Below are positions 51,428 to 60,218 of a stretch of DNA of 64,000 nt, in pieces. The position numbers were made by a program, and so were the translations under genes. This stretch comes from UBA5072 sp963822145 (lineage in GTDB: Bacteria > Bacteroidota > Bacteroidia > Bacteroidales > UBA10428). Position 1 is the first letter of the stretch. Every line of letters begins with the position of its first letter. The notes under the pieces are model-generated. The model was not told the DNA's origin. It did no database searches and saw nothing but the letters and a program-made list of their open reading frames with translations. The DNA is taken from positions 558,001 to 622,000 of the forward strand of contig CAWGGG010000004.1 in assembly GCA_963822145.1 (NCBI GenBank). Reading direction: 5' to 3'.

Positions 51428-51568
51428 AATACTCCCTTTAAGTAATTAATAATCAATTAATAATGATTGATGTCCAAGCCTGACAGAATAAAACATCAAC
51501 TTAATAAAGCTTGTCTGGGGGTGGATTGTTTGGTGCCCGTTAATACGCATCTGTCATGGTCAGTGTTA

Positions 51569-51584
51569 CATGACAAAAGTCATG
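51569..51584. promoter_or_regulatory. Short inverted repeat in the 51.4-51.6 kb spacer
   Basis: CATGAC and GTCATG around AAAA. It lies downstream of the nucleotidase stop codon and about 140 bases upstream of the YfiR-like gene. Role unknown. Confidence 0.3.
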
Positions 51585-51639
51585 CATTTGCACAAAACCC
51601 TTATGACCTGTTGGTTAGTATTTAATTACCATTAACAAT

Positions 51640-53460
51640 CTATTTTCTGTATAATCTCGGACTTCCGTTTCGGTAGTATTCGGGAATTTCAGGAAAGCCA
51701 TTATTATTTAGATCAGGCTGCTGCTGCAAAAAGCTAAGCAATACCACCCATTCCTTCAATTCCTGAATCCCTGGAATATTGGGATCTGCATCAATAACAG
51801 CGTTATGAATAGACTGTATGGGTTCGCCCTTTTCATTTTTCAGGGTGACCTTCACCAGTCCTTTGCTGAGTTTCTTAATAATGCCCACAAATTCCAGCAG
51901 GTAGGTATTGGCCGTTATGCTGTACAGCCTTGTATTTTCTTTTGACCAGTCGAGTGGTACGAAGCCTTTCACAGGATCGCCGATTTCAATGGAGGTTATT
52001 TTCTTAAGCAAACCTTTTTCAGGGTTGTAGGTCGCTCTGAGACCGCTGAAATATATATAATTATCTGTACTGCTGGATGGAGCCAGGTAAAGAACCTCCA
52101 TGATCCCCTTTAATTCTTTTGCGGTTACATAGGTTCGGGCAAGCGGATATCCGGGAATATCATCCTTGCCGTTTCCAAGAGAAACCACCCGGAAGAGATC
52201 AGCAATTGTTTGCTGCCCGTTTTGACCGGGCATTATGTTGTCCCTTACCATTCCCGCCGGAAACATGGTGATATCGGTACCCGATGGAACCATTCTGTTA
52301 ACACCGGAATAAATGGCATCGGCAATTAGCGGGCCAAGGTTGCTTTTTTCCAGGAGGGTATCCGGGTCGCAAACCAGCGGGAAGAAAGTTTCGGTGATGA
52401 CAGAGGAATAAGTGAGCCCGAGTTTCCTGAGGATCTTTTCTGACACCAGTTCTTCCTGCTTGGCGATAAGGTCCTGTATGACCGGATCGCCCGGAATCAC
52501 ATCAGTTACAGGAATGAATCTGAAGTCGGACCGGACTATTTTCTGTTCGCTGATATACAGTTCGAGCCTGCCCAAACCTGCACCATAAGCACCTGCCTGA
52601 ACAATCGGTATACCGTTAACAAAAAGAGGTTTGTCCAGAAGGGTATGGGTATGACCACTGATGATCAAATCTATTTCGGGAACTTTCTGTGCCAGCATTA
52701 CGTCCTCACCCGTCCAGCTGCCTTTTTCGTCCCTGGCGACGCCACTGTGCGACATACAGATCACCAGATCAGCCTTTTCGGTCTGTTTTAACAGGCGGGC
52801 GTATTTTTTTGCGGCTTTTACCGGGTCTTCAAACTGAACCGGCTTTGCCCGGGGGGAATCATGAATAGCATTGATGCCAAGGATACCGATGATACCGATT
52901 CTTAAACCGTTTGTCTCAACGATCCGATAAGGCTGAATGATCTTCTGGTCATAAAGCGCCTTCAGGGCATCATCGTGGCTGTCTTTTTCAGAGAATTTTA
53001 AATTGGAGGCGACAATCAGCGGTGATGAAGCGTTCCCGGATGATTTGCCTAAGATTTCAGCCAATACCTGCGGGCCGAAATCAAATTCATGATTTCCCAA
53101 AGTCACCAGATCGTAGCCCATTTTTTTCATCAGTGATAATTGGAATCCGGTAGACTCCTCCAGCATATGGAAGAAGGTACCCATCAGAAAGTCCCCATCA
53201 TCGAGCACCAGAAGATGATTCCCGCTTATTTTACGTTCTTCCTCCAGAAGCGTTGCCAAACGGGCAAAACCTCCCAGGGTATTGTCATCATTTGTACTGA
53301 GCGGTGTATATTCCGACTCAGGCGAAAACCCGTTTAATCTGCTGTGCAAATCATTGGTATGAAGAATCACCAGCTTCTTTTCCGCAGAAGCCTGCGCTGA
53401 ACTTCCGGCAGGAATCAGGCCAATGGCCAATACCAGGCCCAGTATTTTTTGAATGATCAT
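51640..53460 (-). CDS. Periplasmic 5'-nucleotidase/UDP-sugar hydrolase family protein
   Basis: 606 residues. Signal peptide ends near residue 24. The metallophosphoesterase domain has LVILHTNDLHSRL, VLDDGDFLMG, TLGNHEFDFGP, CMSHSG and SGHTHT, the five metal-binding blocks. The C-terminal 5'-nucleotidase domain has the FPAGMVRDNIMPG and DNYIYFSGLRATY regions of substrate binding. It should hydrolyse nucleotides or sugar nucleotides in the periplasm for phosphate or nucleoside scavenging. An additional roughly 80-residue tail with PNIPGIQELKEWVVLLSFL is present. Confidence 0.93.
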   Translation of the reverse strand: MIIQKILGLVLAIGLIPAGSSAQASAEKKLVILHTNDLHSRLNGFSPESEYTPLSTNDDNTLGGFARLATLLEEERKISGNHLLVLDDGDFLMGTFFHMLEESTGFQLSLMKKMGYDLVTLGNHEFDFGPQVLAEILGKSSGNASSPLIVASNLKFSEKDSHDDALKALYDQKIIQPYRIVETNGLRIGIIGILGINAIHDSPRAKPVQFEDPVKAAKKYARLLKQTEKADLVICMSHSGVARDEKGSWTGEDVMLAQKVPEIDLIISGHTHTLLDKPLFVNGIPIVQAGAYGAGLGRLELYISEQKIVRSDFRFIPVTDVIPGDPVIQDLIAKQEELVSEKILRKLGLTYSSVITETFFPLVCDPDTLLEKSNLGPLIADAIYSGVNRMVPSGTDITMFPAGMVRDNIMPGQNGQQTIADLFRVVSLGNGKDDIPGYPLARTYVTAKELKGIMEVLYLAPSSSTDNYIYFSGLRATYNPEKGLLKKITSIEIGDPVKGFVPLDWSKENTRLYSITANTYLLEFVGIIKKLSKGLVKVTLKNEKGEPIQSIHNAVIDADPNIPGIQELKEWVVLLSFLQQQPDLNNNGFPEIPEYYRNGSPRLYRK

Positions 53461-53535
53461 GCTTTATGGATTATACCTGTTGATGCATTAAAAATAGTCT
53501 TTTTTTTAACAACAATCCCGGTATGCCTGAAGGCG

Positions 53536-53566
53536 AAAAAAAAGGTGTGGAAGAACTTTCCACACC
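53536..53566 (-). terminator. Terminator after the small acidic protein gene
   Basis: On the minus strand GGTGTGGAA pairs with TTCCACACC across a 5-base loop and runs into eight T. Confidence 0.9.
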
Positions 53567-53594
53567 CAGTATTGGTTAAAAAGGTATTTGGCTG

Positions 53595-53894
53595 CTATTT
53601 TTTTACAATAATAATCTCCCGTGCAGCGTCAATGGCTGCATCCTTGATTAAACAGTCCAGTTCATTACAGTTTTCCAACAGGACTTCCTTTTCATCCATG
53701 GCAAACATCCTGTTGGTTTCAGCATAGAGGATGAAATTCTGATACCACACATCAAACAATGTCATGAAATCATTGGCATCATAAGTGTTAACATCTTCTC
53801 CGGCAGGAACGAATTCTAACGCAAATTCAGCCAAGAAATGTCCAAGATCCTGGATCCTTTCCTCGGTTAATTGCAGTGCATTTACGGTATTCAT
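53595..53894 (-). CDS. Small acidic protein of unknown function
   Basis: 99 residues, acidic, no signal peptide, helix-rich. I recognise no family. It has a clear terminator and an upstream spacer of 158 bases with a near-perfect palindrome (53924-53938), so it is a real single-gene unit. Confidence 0.75.
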   Translation of the reverse strand: MNTVNALQLTEERIQDLGHFLAEFALEFVPAGEDVNTYDANDFMTLFDVWYQNFILYAETNRMFAMDEKEVLLENCNELDCLIKDAAIDAAREIIIVKK

Positions 53895-53923
53895 GGCTTC
53901 TTGAGATTAGTATTATTCCAAGT

Positions 53924-53938
53924 TACTGTACTACAGTA
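53924..53938. promoter_or_regulatory. Near-perfect palindrome upstream of the small acidic protein gene
   Basis: TACTGTA / TACAGTA around a central C, 29 bases before the start codon, in a suitable place for an operator. Confidence 0.4.
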
Positions 53939-54052
53939 GTCTTGTACGGAAGAAGCCGGGATTTGTTGTTTTAAAAGATATGTATATGACTAACTGTTAA
54001 TATATTGTGACGAACATATTAAAAATGCAGGAGATTGCAATGGCCAGCAGGA

Positions 54053-54598
54053 CTACCGGGTTTCCATCAGGATCTCGACTCCAAGAAGGTTTTCAAGGGG
54101 AAGGTAAAATGTAATCTGTTTTCCGATAGCAACCGCCCGGTCCACGGAATAATCCCTGTATTTCACCAGCCATGCCATGAAGAAATGGGTAGCCCGACTT
54201 GCACCCAGACAGTGAATCAGGGTAATATCTTCCGATCGGAGAAGGCTGGCCAGGGAATCCAGTTTGGCCGGAGTATAGTCTTTCAAAGCGTCGACCGGTA
54301 AAGAATGATACTCTAAACCCATTAGTGTTGCCATGTATTCCTCATTAAAAGCAGTTGCCGCGAACTCACCGTTTTCCTTTTCGGTACGCAGGTTAATGAT
54401 CTTCTTCACCCCTTTGGATTTGAGCCATTGCAGGGCCTCGTATGTGGGCTGCCCGCTCAGGTAAAATTGCTGGTATTGGTAAAGATTTCTGAATTCCTTG
54501 ATAACCTTCACCGAATCGGATTGATTGTCATTTTGCTGAGCAAAGATGCCGGTTACTGCTGTAAAGCAGATTATGAAAGGGAAAATTGTTATTTTCAT
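54053..54598 (-). CDS. Secreted phosphatase-like protein (DUF442/tyrosine phosphatase-like)
   Basis: 181 residues, signal peptide to about residue 20. The phosphatase-like loop is IHCLGASRAT with Cys130 and Arg135, i.e. CX4R, one shorter than the CX5R of true tyrosine phosphatases but as in DUF442-type proteins. Other family positions are FYLSGQPTYEAL and IINLRTEKEN. It should lie in the periplasm. Whether it is a phosphatase or a persulfide-type enzyme cannot be settled. Confidence 0.75.
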   Translation of the reverse strand: MKITIFPFIICFTAVTGIFAQQNDNQSDSVKVIKEFRNLYQYQQFYLSGQPTYEALQWLKSKGVKKIINLRTEKENGEFAATAFNEEYMATLMGLEYHSLPVDALKDYTPAKLDSLASLLRSEDITLIHCLGASRATHFFMAWLVKYRDYSVDRAVAIGKQITFYLPLENLLGVEILMETR

Positions 54599-54638
54599 GG
54601 TAATTCAGTTAATTAAGCAAAAAAGGTTATAAAAATGT

Positions 54639-56369
54639 CTAGTATGATTTGCTGGATTTTCCGCCCTTAGCGCTGGACAATGTTATCGTTATATCATTTC
54701 CGATCTCTGTGATCCACCGCACACGTGTAACCGACATTCCGGGGATGTTACCAAGCCTGATCACGGCCGGATCTCCGGTTTGCACTTCAGTCAGGTTCAG
54801 TTCTTTATCCTGCACTACCATTTTACCAAATGCTTTCACGCCCTCAATGGTTACCCGGTCTTCAGGATCAATGTTGTACTTTCTGTTCTGTCCGGAACGT
54901 GAAGGCATCAGCCTGGAATTGACCAGGGAAACTTCAACTTCCTGAAGACGGCTGTCAATCTTTTTAACCTGAATTTCATCAATCCGGATCAGGGGAGTAT
55001 GGTAGGCATGAAACAATGTGAAGGCCATGTTTCTGTGGGCTTCTGATTCAAGCAAAAATCCCGGTTCTGGACGGCCGAAATTTTTACTGAAACCGCCGAT
55101 CTCAATTTTCCCATATACGGGGTGGATCATCTCCTTCCAGGGAATCAGAGCGTCGCCGAACAACAGGTAACGGTCGAATTCGTAAAGCTCATTTTCATCG
55201 TCATTCCGGGAGCGGTCAGCACCAAAATAAAGCTGGTCAGTGAACAATTCGTTGGTGTACACGTAGATTCCCCGGGCAGCATAGAACCAGTCGAGTTCAC
55301 CCCCAAAGACCGGGTAAAGGTCTTTCCAGAGCGTATAGAACTTATACCCGGGCAGTATTTTCTCGCCGACTTTCCCGATGGTGTTCAATACCGTTTCATC
55401 TTCGGGATCATAGGTTTCCATGTATTTTTCCTGTGCCGGTCCACGGAGGATCATTCCTCCTGAATTGTGATAAGATTGAGCTCCGGCAATGTTTGTATGG
55501 GCCAGAACAAAATTTCTCACTGCTTTGTTTTCAGGGGTGTAAAAGGGGTAAGGCAGTGCACCGTTCTGAATATAGTCCGGTTGCCAGTTGAAGGACCAAT
55601 CCCGGTTGGGATCGTAATAACCAACCCCGTCTTCGTTCACCTGGCCGTCGCCGTCATTGTCAATCCCTTCGTAACCCAGGATCTCATATGCACCGAACTG
55701 CCCATTTTCGGCAAGTATCATCCTGGCAGGATTACCCGGATCTACATTCAACTGACCATAAGGGGTTTTTCTTCTCATCAACGAAATGTTACCGTCCCCA
55801 TCCAGATCATCAAATCCATCTTCGTCGGTGAGTCCGTCCCCGTCGTCATCAACCGGAATCATACCCGACCTGGGGGAATGAACCATGTTCGGACTGAACA
55901 TGTAATTGTTACGGGCATCCGGGTTAATGGTGGGAATAATATAAAAAACCTTATCATTTAGCAATGCTTTGATAAAGGTATTGCTTTGATAAGTTTCAGT
56001 CAGATACCACGCTGTGTAAAGCGCAATTTCCGAACCCTGGATCTCATTTGAATGAATATTGCCATCGATGTAATAGCCCGGTTTCTCATCCGGGGTCCCG
56101 TTTTGGAAGTTCGTAACCGTGATCACCAGAATATCCCTTCCTTCATAGGAGTTGCCGATTGATTCCACCCGGGCCAGCTGGGGATAGGCTCTGGCTATCT
56201 CCTGACATATTTTAACGATGCCTTCGTAACTGTTATACCTGTTCCAGGCTACCTGCACTTTGGGGTTGACCGGTGAACCCGCGGATTTGAAAAAATCCGG
56301 GATCTCCTGCGCCTGAAGTATTAGGCCAGTGAGCAGGAGCATGACAGGTAAGAGGTTTCTTTTTTTCAT
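54639..56369 (-). CDS. Secreted M14-family zinc carboxypeptidase
   Basis: 576 residues, signal peptide ending near residue 20. Zinc ligands His106 and Glu109 are in DGNIHSNEIQGSE, and the third histidine in AQSYHNSGG. The catalytic Glu is expected in the segment around FLLESEAHRN. An insert holds two short calcium-type DxDxD runs (DDDGDGLTDEDGFDDLDGDG). It acts outside the cytoplasm on peptide C-termini or similar substrates. The downstream member of a tandem pair; the paralogue lies 8 bases away. Confidence 0.93.
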   Translation of the reverse strand: MKKRNLLPVMLLLTGLILQAQEIPDFFKSAGSPVNPKVQVAWNRYNSYEGIVKICQEIARAYPQLARVESIGNSYEGRDILVITVTNFQNGTPDEKPGYYIDGNIHSNEIQGSEIALYTAWYLTETYQSNTFIKALLNDKVFYIIPTINPDARNNYMFSPNMVHSPRSGMIPVDDDGDGLTDEDGFDDLDGDGNISLMRRKTPYGQLNVDPGNPARMILAENGQFGAYEILGYEGIDNDGDGQVNEDGVGYYDPNRDWSFNWQPDYIQNGALPYPFYTPENKAVRNFVLAHTNIAGAQSYHNSGGMILRGPAQEKYMETYDPEDETVLNTIGKVGEKILPGYKFYTLWKDLYPVFGGELDWFYAARGIYVYTNELFTDQLYFGADRSRNDDENELYEFDRYLLFGDALIPWKEMIHPVYGKIEIGGFSKNFGRPEPGFLLESEAHRNMAFTLFHAYHTPLIRIDEIQVKKIDSRLQEVEVSLVNSRLMPSRSGQNRKYNIDPEDRVTIEGVKAFGKMVVQDKELNLTEVQTGDPAVIRLGNIPGMSVTRVRWITEIGNDITITLSSAKGGKSSKSY

Positions 56370-56377
56370 GTCATTGC

Positions 56378-57973
56378 TTAATTGAGGTCAATTTCCCGGT
56401 TTACAAGTCCTGTTTGCGGAGCGCCTGCCTTCAGAACAACCTTGCCCTGGCCGGTGATCAACCAGCTGGCTTTAACCGATTCCCCGGGAATAATCCGGTC
56501 AAAAAGAAAGACCTTTCTCCCCCCGTTAACCTGCTGTGTTTTGGATGTAAGGATATCCAGGCGTATTTTTTTAACCCATTTGCTGTCCTTGGCCAGGGCA
56601 GTCATGGTCGGACATTTTCCGTTATTTGTAAGTTCCGCTTCGATCAGGTACAAATCACCGGATTTTTTCGTGACTTTTATGTCACTGAAGGTCAGTGCCG
56701 GATGCATGGTGGCCAGGGAAAGCAGGAAATCGAGATGCTGGTCAGATACACTGTCCAAAGCAGCCTTAGGGGGATTATTCAATAGATAGGGTTTCAGTCC
56801 CCCTGTTTCAACCTCCTTATCCGGAAAATCAGGGTGCTTAATTTTCTGCCAGGGAATGGTCTGGTCCTGCAGCCCATGTTCCGATGCCCATTTCAGATAG
56901 TCAAACGTGGTTGATCCCAGGTTATTTTTATCCCTGCTTACATTCCAGGCCGGTGTGCTAAAAGCAAAACGATTGTAATGAAAATAGGCCCATGAGAGGA
57001 GATCGCCGCCTGAAGGACCGACAGCAGCGCTATCACTGAGATGGACCATACTCTTGTACAGGGTTACTATACTTTCAAAATAGGGCTTGTCTTTTTCATG
57101 AACTGCAGAAGGCACTTGTTGATCAATCAGATTGCTTTTTAAATCTGAGTATTCCGAAAGATTGTTCTCAGGTCCGATGGAAACTACTGTATAGATATTC
57201 CAATGGTCAAACAGGAACCGGGCGAGTTCAAGGGATTCTGCCTCGGAAAAGGGGTTTTCACCGGCCCCGTGTTCAAAATAGGGATAGTGATAGCTGAAGT
57301 TCTTGTTGAAGATAACTCCGCCAGGAAGGTCTTCATTGATCTTACCATCCTGGTCGTTATCCATTCCTTCGGACATGACCCTGTATTCTCCTTTTTGATT
57401 TTTTGCAATATCGGCTTTTACCATGACTGCTGGATTGTCCGGATGTATTCTGTATTCGCCCTTATCAGGATCTTTAATCCGCATCAGGGTGATCAGTCCA
57501 TCCTGGTTCAGGTCGTCATATCCATCTTCATCCACAATTCCATCCCTGTCATCGTCATATGGTCCCGCATTTTCTTCCCGTTCATAGACAACGGGTGCAA
57601 AACATTCTTCAGAAGCATCAGGTGTCATGTCGGGGAAAAAGTAAAAAGTAATCTCGCTGAGTATGGAAGGATCTTTTCGGATCAGCTTTTCCATTACCTG
57701 CATGACAATTTCTACCGAGGCCAGTGAAGAGCCGCTGACACCCCCGACAATAGCTATGCCGGGTTGAAGTTCGGGATTCCCCTTTCCAACCGTAACCACC
57801 ATGATATCCTTTCCACCTTTGGTTTTTGAGATAACATTGGCATTTACCATCCCTTCCTTTTGGTCCAGGTCCCTGATTCTTGCCATCAGCTGACTGTTGT
57901 TACCGTACTGTGCAGATAAGTTGGAGGTGATTGCGACAAGGGCAAGGGAACAGAAGCAGAAAAAGATACTCAT
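56378..57973 (-). CDS. M14-like pseudo-peptidase, catalytic residues lost
   Basis: 531 residues. It is a paralogue of the next gene: the same layout, the same inserted calcium-type runs (DDDRDGIVDEDGYDDLNQDG), the same C-terminal sandwich. The zinc motif is gone: HSNE is replaced by SGSS (residues 80-83), and the third His region reads VVSIGPENN. Signal peptide ends near residue 21. It is the first gene of the pair, 8 bases ahead of the active copy, so the two are made together. It may be a noncatalytic partner or binding protein. Confidence 0.8.
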   Translation of the reverse strand: MSIFFCFCSLALVAITSNLSAQYGNNSQLMARIRDLDQKEGMVNANVISKTKGGKDIMVVTVGKGNPELQPGIAIVGGVSGSSLASVEIVMQVMEKLIRKDPSILSEITFYFFPDMTPDASEECFAPVVYEREENAGPYDDDRDGIVDEDGYDDLNQDGLITLMRIKDPDKGEYRIHPDNPAVMVKADIAKNQKGEYRVMSEGMDNDQDGKINEDLPGGVIFNKNFSYHYPYFEHGAGENPFSEAESLELARFLFDHWNIYTVVSIGPENNLSEYSDLKSNLIDQQVPSAVHEKDKPYFESIVTLYKSMVHLSDSAAVGPSGGDLLSWAYFHYNRFAFSTPAWNVSRDKNNLGSTTFDYLKWASEHGLQDQTIPWQKIKHPDFPDKEVETGGLKPYLLNNPPKAALDSVSDQHLDFLLSLATMHPALTFSDIKVTKKSGDLYLIEAELTNNGKCPTMTALAKDSKWVKKIRLDILTSKTQQVNGGRKVFLFDRIIPGESVKASWLITGQGKVVLKAGAPQTGLVNREIDLN

Positions 57974-58020
57974 GCTGGGTTATTTGAAAGTGAGTACTGG
58001 GAAAAGGTAAATATAGGAAA

Positions 58021-59919
58021 TTATTCTCCTGACTTTTTACTCGGATCCAGCAACAAGGGAAACCAGGTACGGAAAAGTGAGCTCCCGTCATAGGTTTTTC
58101 CGGCTGAGGCATAGTCGCACCAATACAGGGCAACCGCCTGACTTCCCTCTTCTGCATAGGATTCCGGTATAAACATGGCTTTGAATTGCAGCCAGGTGAC
58201 AGCGGGCATCTGATCAACCGGCAGGAGTTCAATAAAACCCTGCTGATCGGTTACGGGTATGATATTGGCATCCACAGGCAGGCCGGGCAGGCGGGCATCA
58301 CGCGAGAGAACAATTGGTCCGCGGAGAATGGCAAAGCTTTCAGGCAAACGGTGCATTTTTATCACCCTGCCGCGCATATCCAAAAACAAATCTATGCTGT
58401 CGCCGGTTTTCCATTTCCTGCGGATGGCAGTTAATCCTCCGGGGGTCACCTGCTCCACCGGGATTCCATTGACCCGCAGCAGCGTCTGCGCACTCCAGGC
58501 CGGTATCCTGATCCAAAGAGTCATTTCTTCTGCCTCTGGCAATTTCATCCTGAGGAGTATCTTACCATCAGCAGGATAGGTGGTGTTCTGGACTATTTGT
58601 ACCTGTTGTTTTCCCGGGGTTTCGGCCAAATAACTGCCTTCAGCGAAAAAATTCACCTGCAGTCCCTCTTTCCGCGACATGACCATCGTGGCCGGTAAAG
58701 TAAACAATCCGCGTGGACCACTGGCCACGCAGCAGTTCAACCCCATATTGCATTGCCCGGTGCCGGGCATTCGTTGCCCCGACAGGGGAGTGTATTTATC
58801 CCAGTCCGATCCGTCGGGATGCATGGCAGCCAGCAGGGCATTGAAGAATGCTTGTTCCACGGCATCAGCATATTTGGATTCGCCGGTGAGGCGCAGTAAT
58901 TGTTGACTGAGCTTGATCCAGGTGGCCGTAACACAGGTTTCCTGGTAATGTTTTATAGGAAAGACCTGCAGGTTCTTACCATTAAACCAGCATTCCATGG
59001 AAGCTCCTGATCCGGCAATATTAATTTCGTTGTCCAGGATGTTCTGCCAGGTCCTTTCAACAGCCAGTTTATACTCGCTTTTACCGGTAAGCCTAAAAAG
59101 TTCAAGCAGACCTTCATAACAGGACATCATCTCATAGGCTTTTTGCCCCTGCTCCCAGCCATACCAATTGCTTTCAGGTCTTGGGAAACGGGTTGAAACA
59201 TCCACTACCGATTTTGAGATCAGCTGAGGTCCTTCCGGCGTTTCCCACTCGCGTACGATCTCTTCAGCGAAATCGAGGTATCTTTTTTCCCCTGTTCTTG
59301 AAAAGAGGAGACAAATAGGTTCTAGGACTGATGATGCTGCCATACCCCGATGGTTTCCTGCTTTTACAATAAGCAGGTTGTTCTTTTTCAGTTCATCCAT
59401 GAGGTTATCGGCTACTTTACCCGCTGCTTCCAGGGCTTTCCGGTCCTTTGTCAGGTCAAAGTATGCGACTAAGCCCAGCATGCAGTATTTTCTTCCCCAG
59501 ATATCCCAGGCTTCAAGCCGCTTGTCGTTAGCATAATTGCCAATGTAACCGTCTGGCGACTGGGTGGCTATGAGTCCTGCCACAGCATGATCCAGTTTGT
59601 TCTTTAACTCCTGGGTTGGATGATACCGGTAGGCAAGAATGGCAGAGGTGATCCATTTTCCCCAAAACTCACTTTGCCAGCAACTGGTTTCGTTTCTTTC
59701 AAGAAAGGGAGCCACCAGGCTGCTCTCATCCTGAGCAATTATGCGATTCCGATACGACTGTCCAAACTTATCCCCAATATAACCGTCAATCTGGCAGGAT
59801 AGTCCCGGCTGCAGCATATCCTGGATGACTTCGGGAATTCTTACAGTCAACTCGCCTTCCTGTGCATTCAGGATAAGGGTAAAAAATAATAGTATGGAAA
59901 TGACAGTTAATTTTTTCAT
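58021..59919 (-). CDS. GH127-family beta-L-arabinofuranosidase-like hydrolase
   Basis: 632 residues from MKKLTVISILLFFTLILNAQ, a signal peptide. The upstream 74 in-frame codons overlap the zinc-ribbon gene and are rejected. The (alpha/alpha)6 barrel has AYRYHPTQELKNKLDHAV, AWDIWGRKY, and MGLNCCVASGPRGL with the two neighbouring cysteines that bind zinc in GH127. The C-terminal beta domain has LRGPIVLSRD. It should remove beta-L-arabinofuranose from plant polymers in the periplasm. No SusC/D pair is nearby. Confidence 0.93.
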   Translation of the reverse strand: MKKLTVISILLFFTLILNAQEGELTVRIPEVIQDMLQPGLSCQIDGYIGDKFGQSYRNRIIAQDESSLVAPFLERNETSCWQSEFWGKWITSAILAYRYHPTQELKNKLDHAVAGLIATQSPDGYIGNYANDKRLEAWDIWGRKYCMLGLVAYFDLTKDRKALEAAGKVADNLMDELKKNNLLIVKAGNHRGMAASSVLEPICLLFSRTGEKRYLDFAEEIVREWETPEGPQLISKSVVDVSTRFPRPESNWYGWEQGQKAYEMMSCYEGLLELFRLTGKSEYKLAVERTWQNILDNEINIAGSGASMECWFNGKNLQVFPIKHYQETCVTATWIKLSQQLLRLTGESKYADAVEQAFFNALLAAMHPDGSDWDKYTPLSGQRMPGTGQCNMGLNCCVASGPRGLFTLPATMVMSRKEGLQVNFFAEGSYLAETPGKQQVQIVQNTTYPADGKILLRMKLPEAEEMTLWIRIPAWSAQTLLRVNGIPVEQVTPGGLTAIRRKWKTGDSIDLFLDMRGRVIKMHRLPESFAILRGPIVLSRDARLPGLPVDANIIPVTDQQGFIELLPVDQMPAVTWLQFKAMFIPESYAEEGSQAVALYWCDYASAGKTYDGSSLFRTWFPLLLDPSKKSGE

Positions 59920-59932
59920 GGCTTCAAGGACC

Positions 59933-60166
59933 TTATCTGCAGCAACAGCCACCGGCACCACAGCACGACTGGACCTGCTTAGAACCGACATTCCCGGGGC
60001 GTTTCCTGTGTTTTTGCTCCGGCTTCTCAAAGCTTCCGGTTCCGCAATCGGGACAAGGTGCGGTATACTTCCAGCAGCTGCCAAATACAGGATCAATGGT
60101 TTCCATTTTATCAGGATTTGTATTTTCAAAAGCCTGCTCACAACTCATGCAATAAAACTGGGACAT
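59933..60166 (-). CDS. Small zinc-ribbon protein with cysteine-rich tail
   Basis: 77 residues. A zinc ribbon of the form CMSC...CPDCG is followed by a basic segment and an unusual tail with CCGAGGCCCR. The frame is open and cysteine spacing is that of FmdB-type zinc ribbons; a start ATG follows a typical AT-rich leader. It lies between the metallophosphoesterase and GH127 genes on the same strand. Probably metal binding. It is easily missed because an extended GH127 frame hides it. Confidence 0.75.
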   Translation of the reverse strand: MSQFYCMSCEQAFENTNPDKMETIDPVFGSCWKYTAPCPDCGTGSFEKPEQKHRKRPGNVGSKQVQSCCGAGGCCCR

Positions 60167-60218
60167 ATTTATTTCTTTATTTCAGTGACTAATTTACATT
60201 AAATGATCATCGGGATCA

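Noticed and set aside
59920..60141. An N-terminal extension of the GH127 gene of 74 codons
   Set aside because: It would overlap the zinc-ribbon gene in another frame and bury the signal peptide that starts at 59919.
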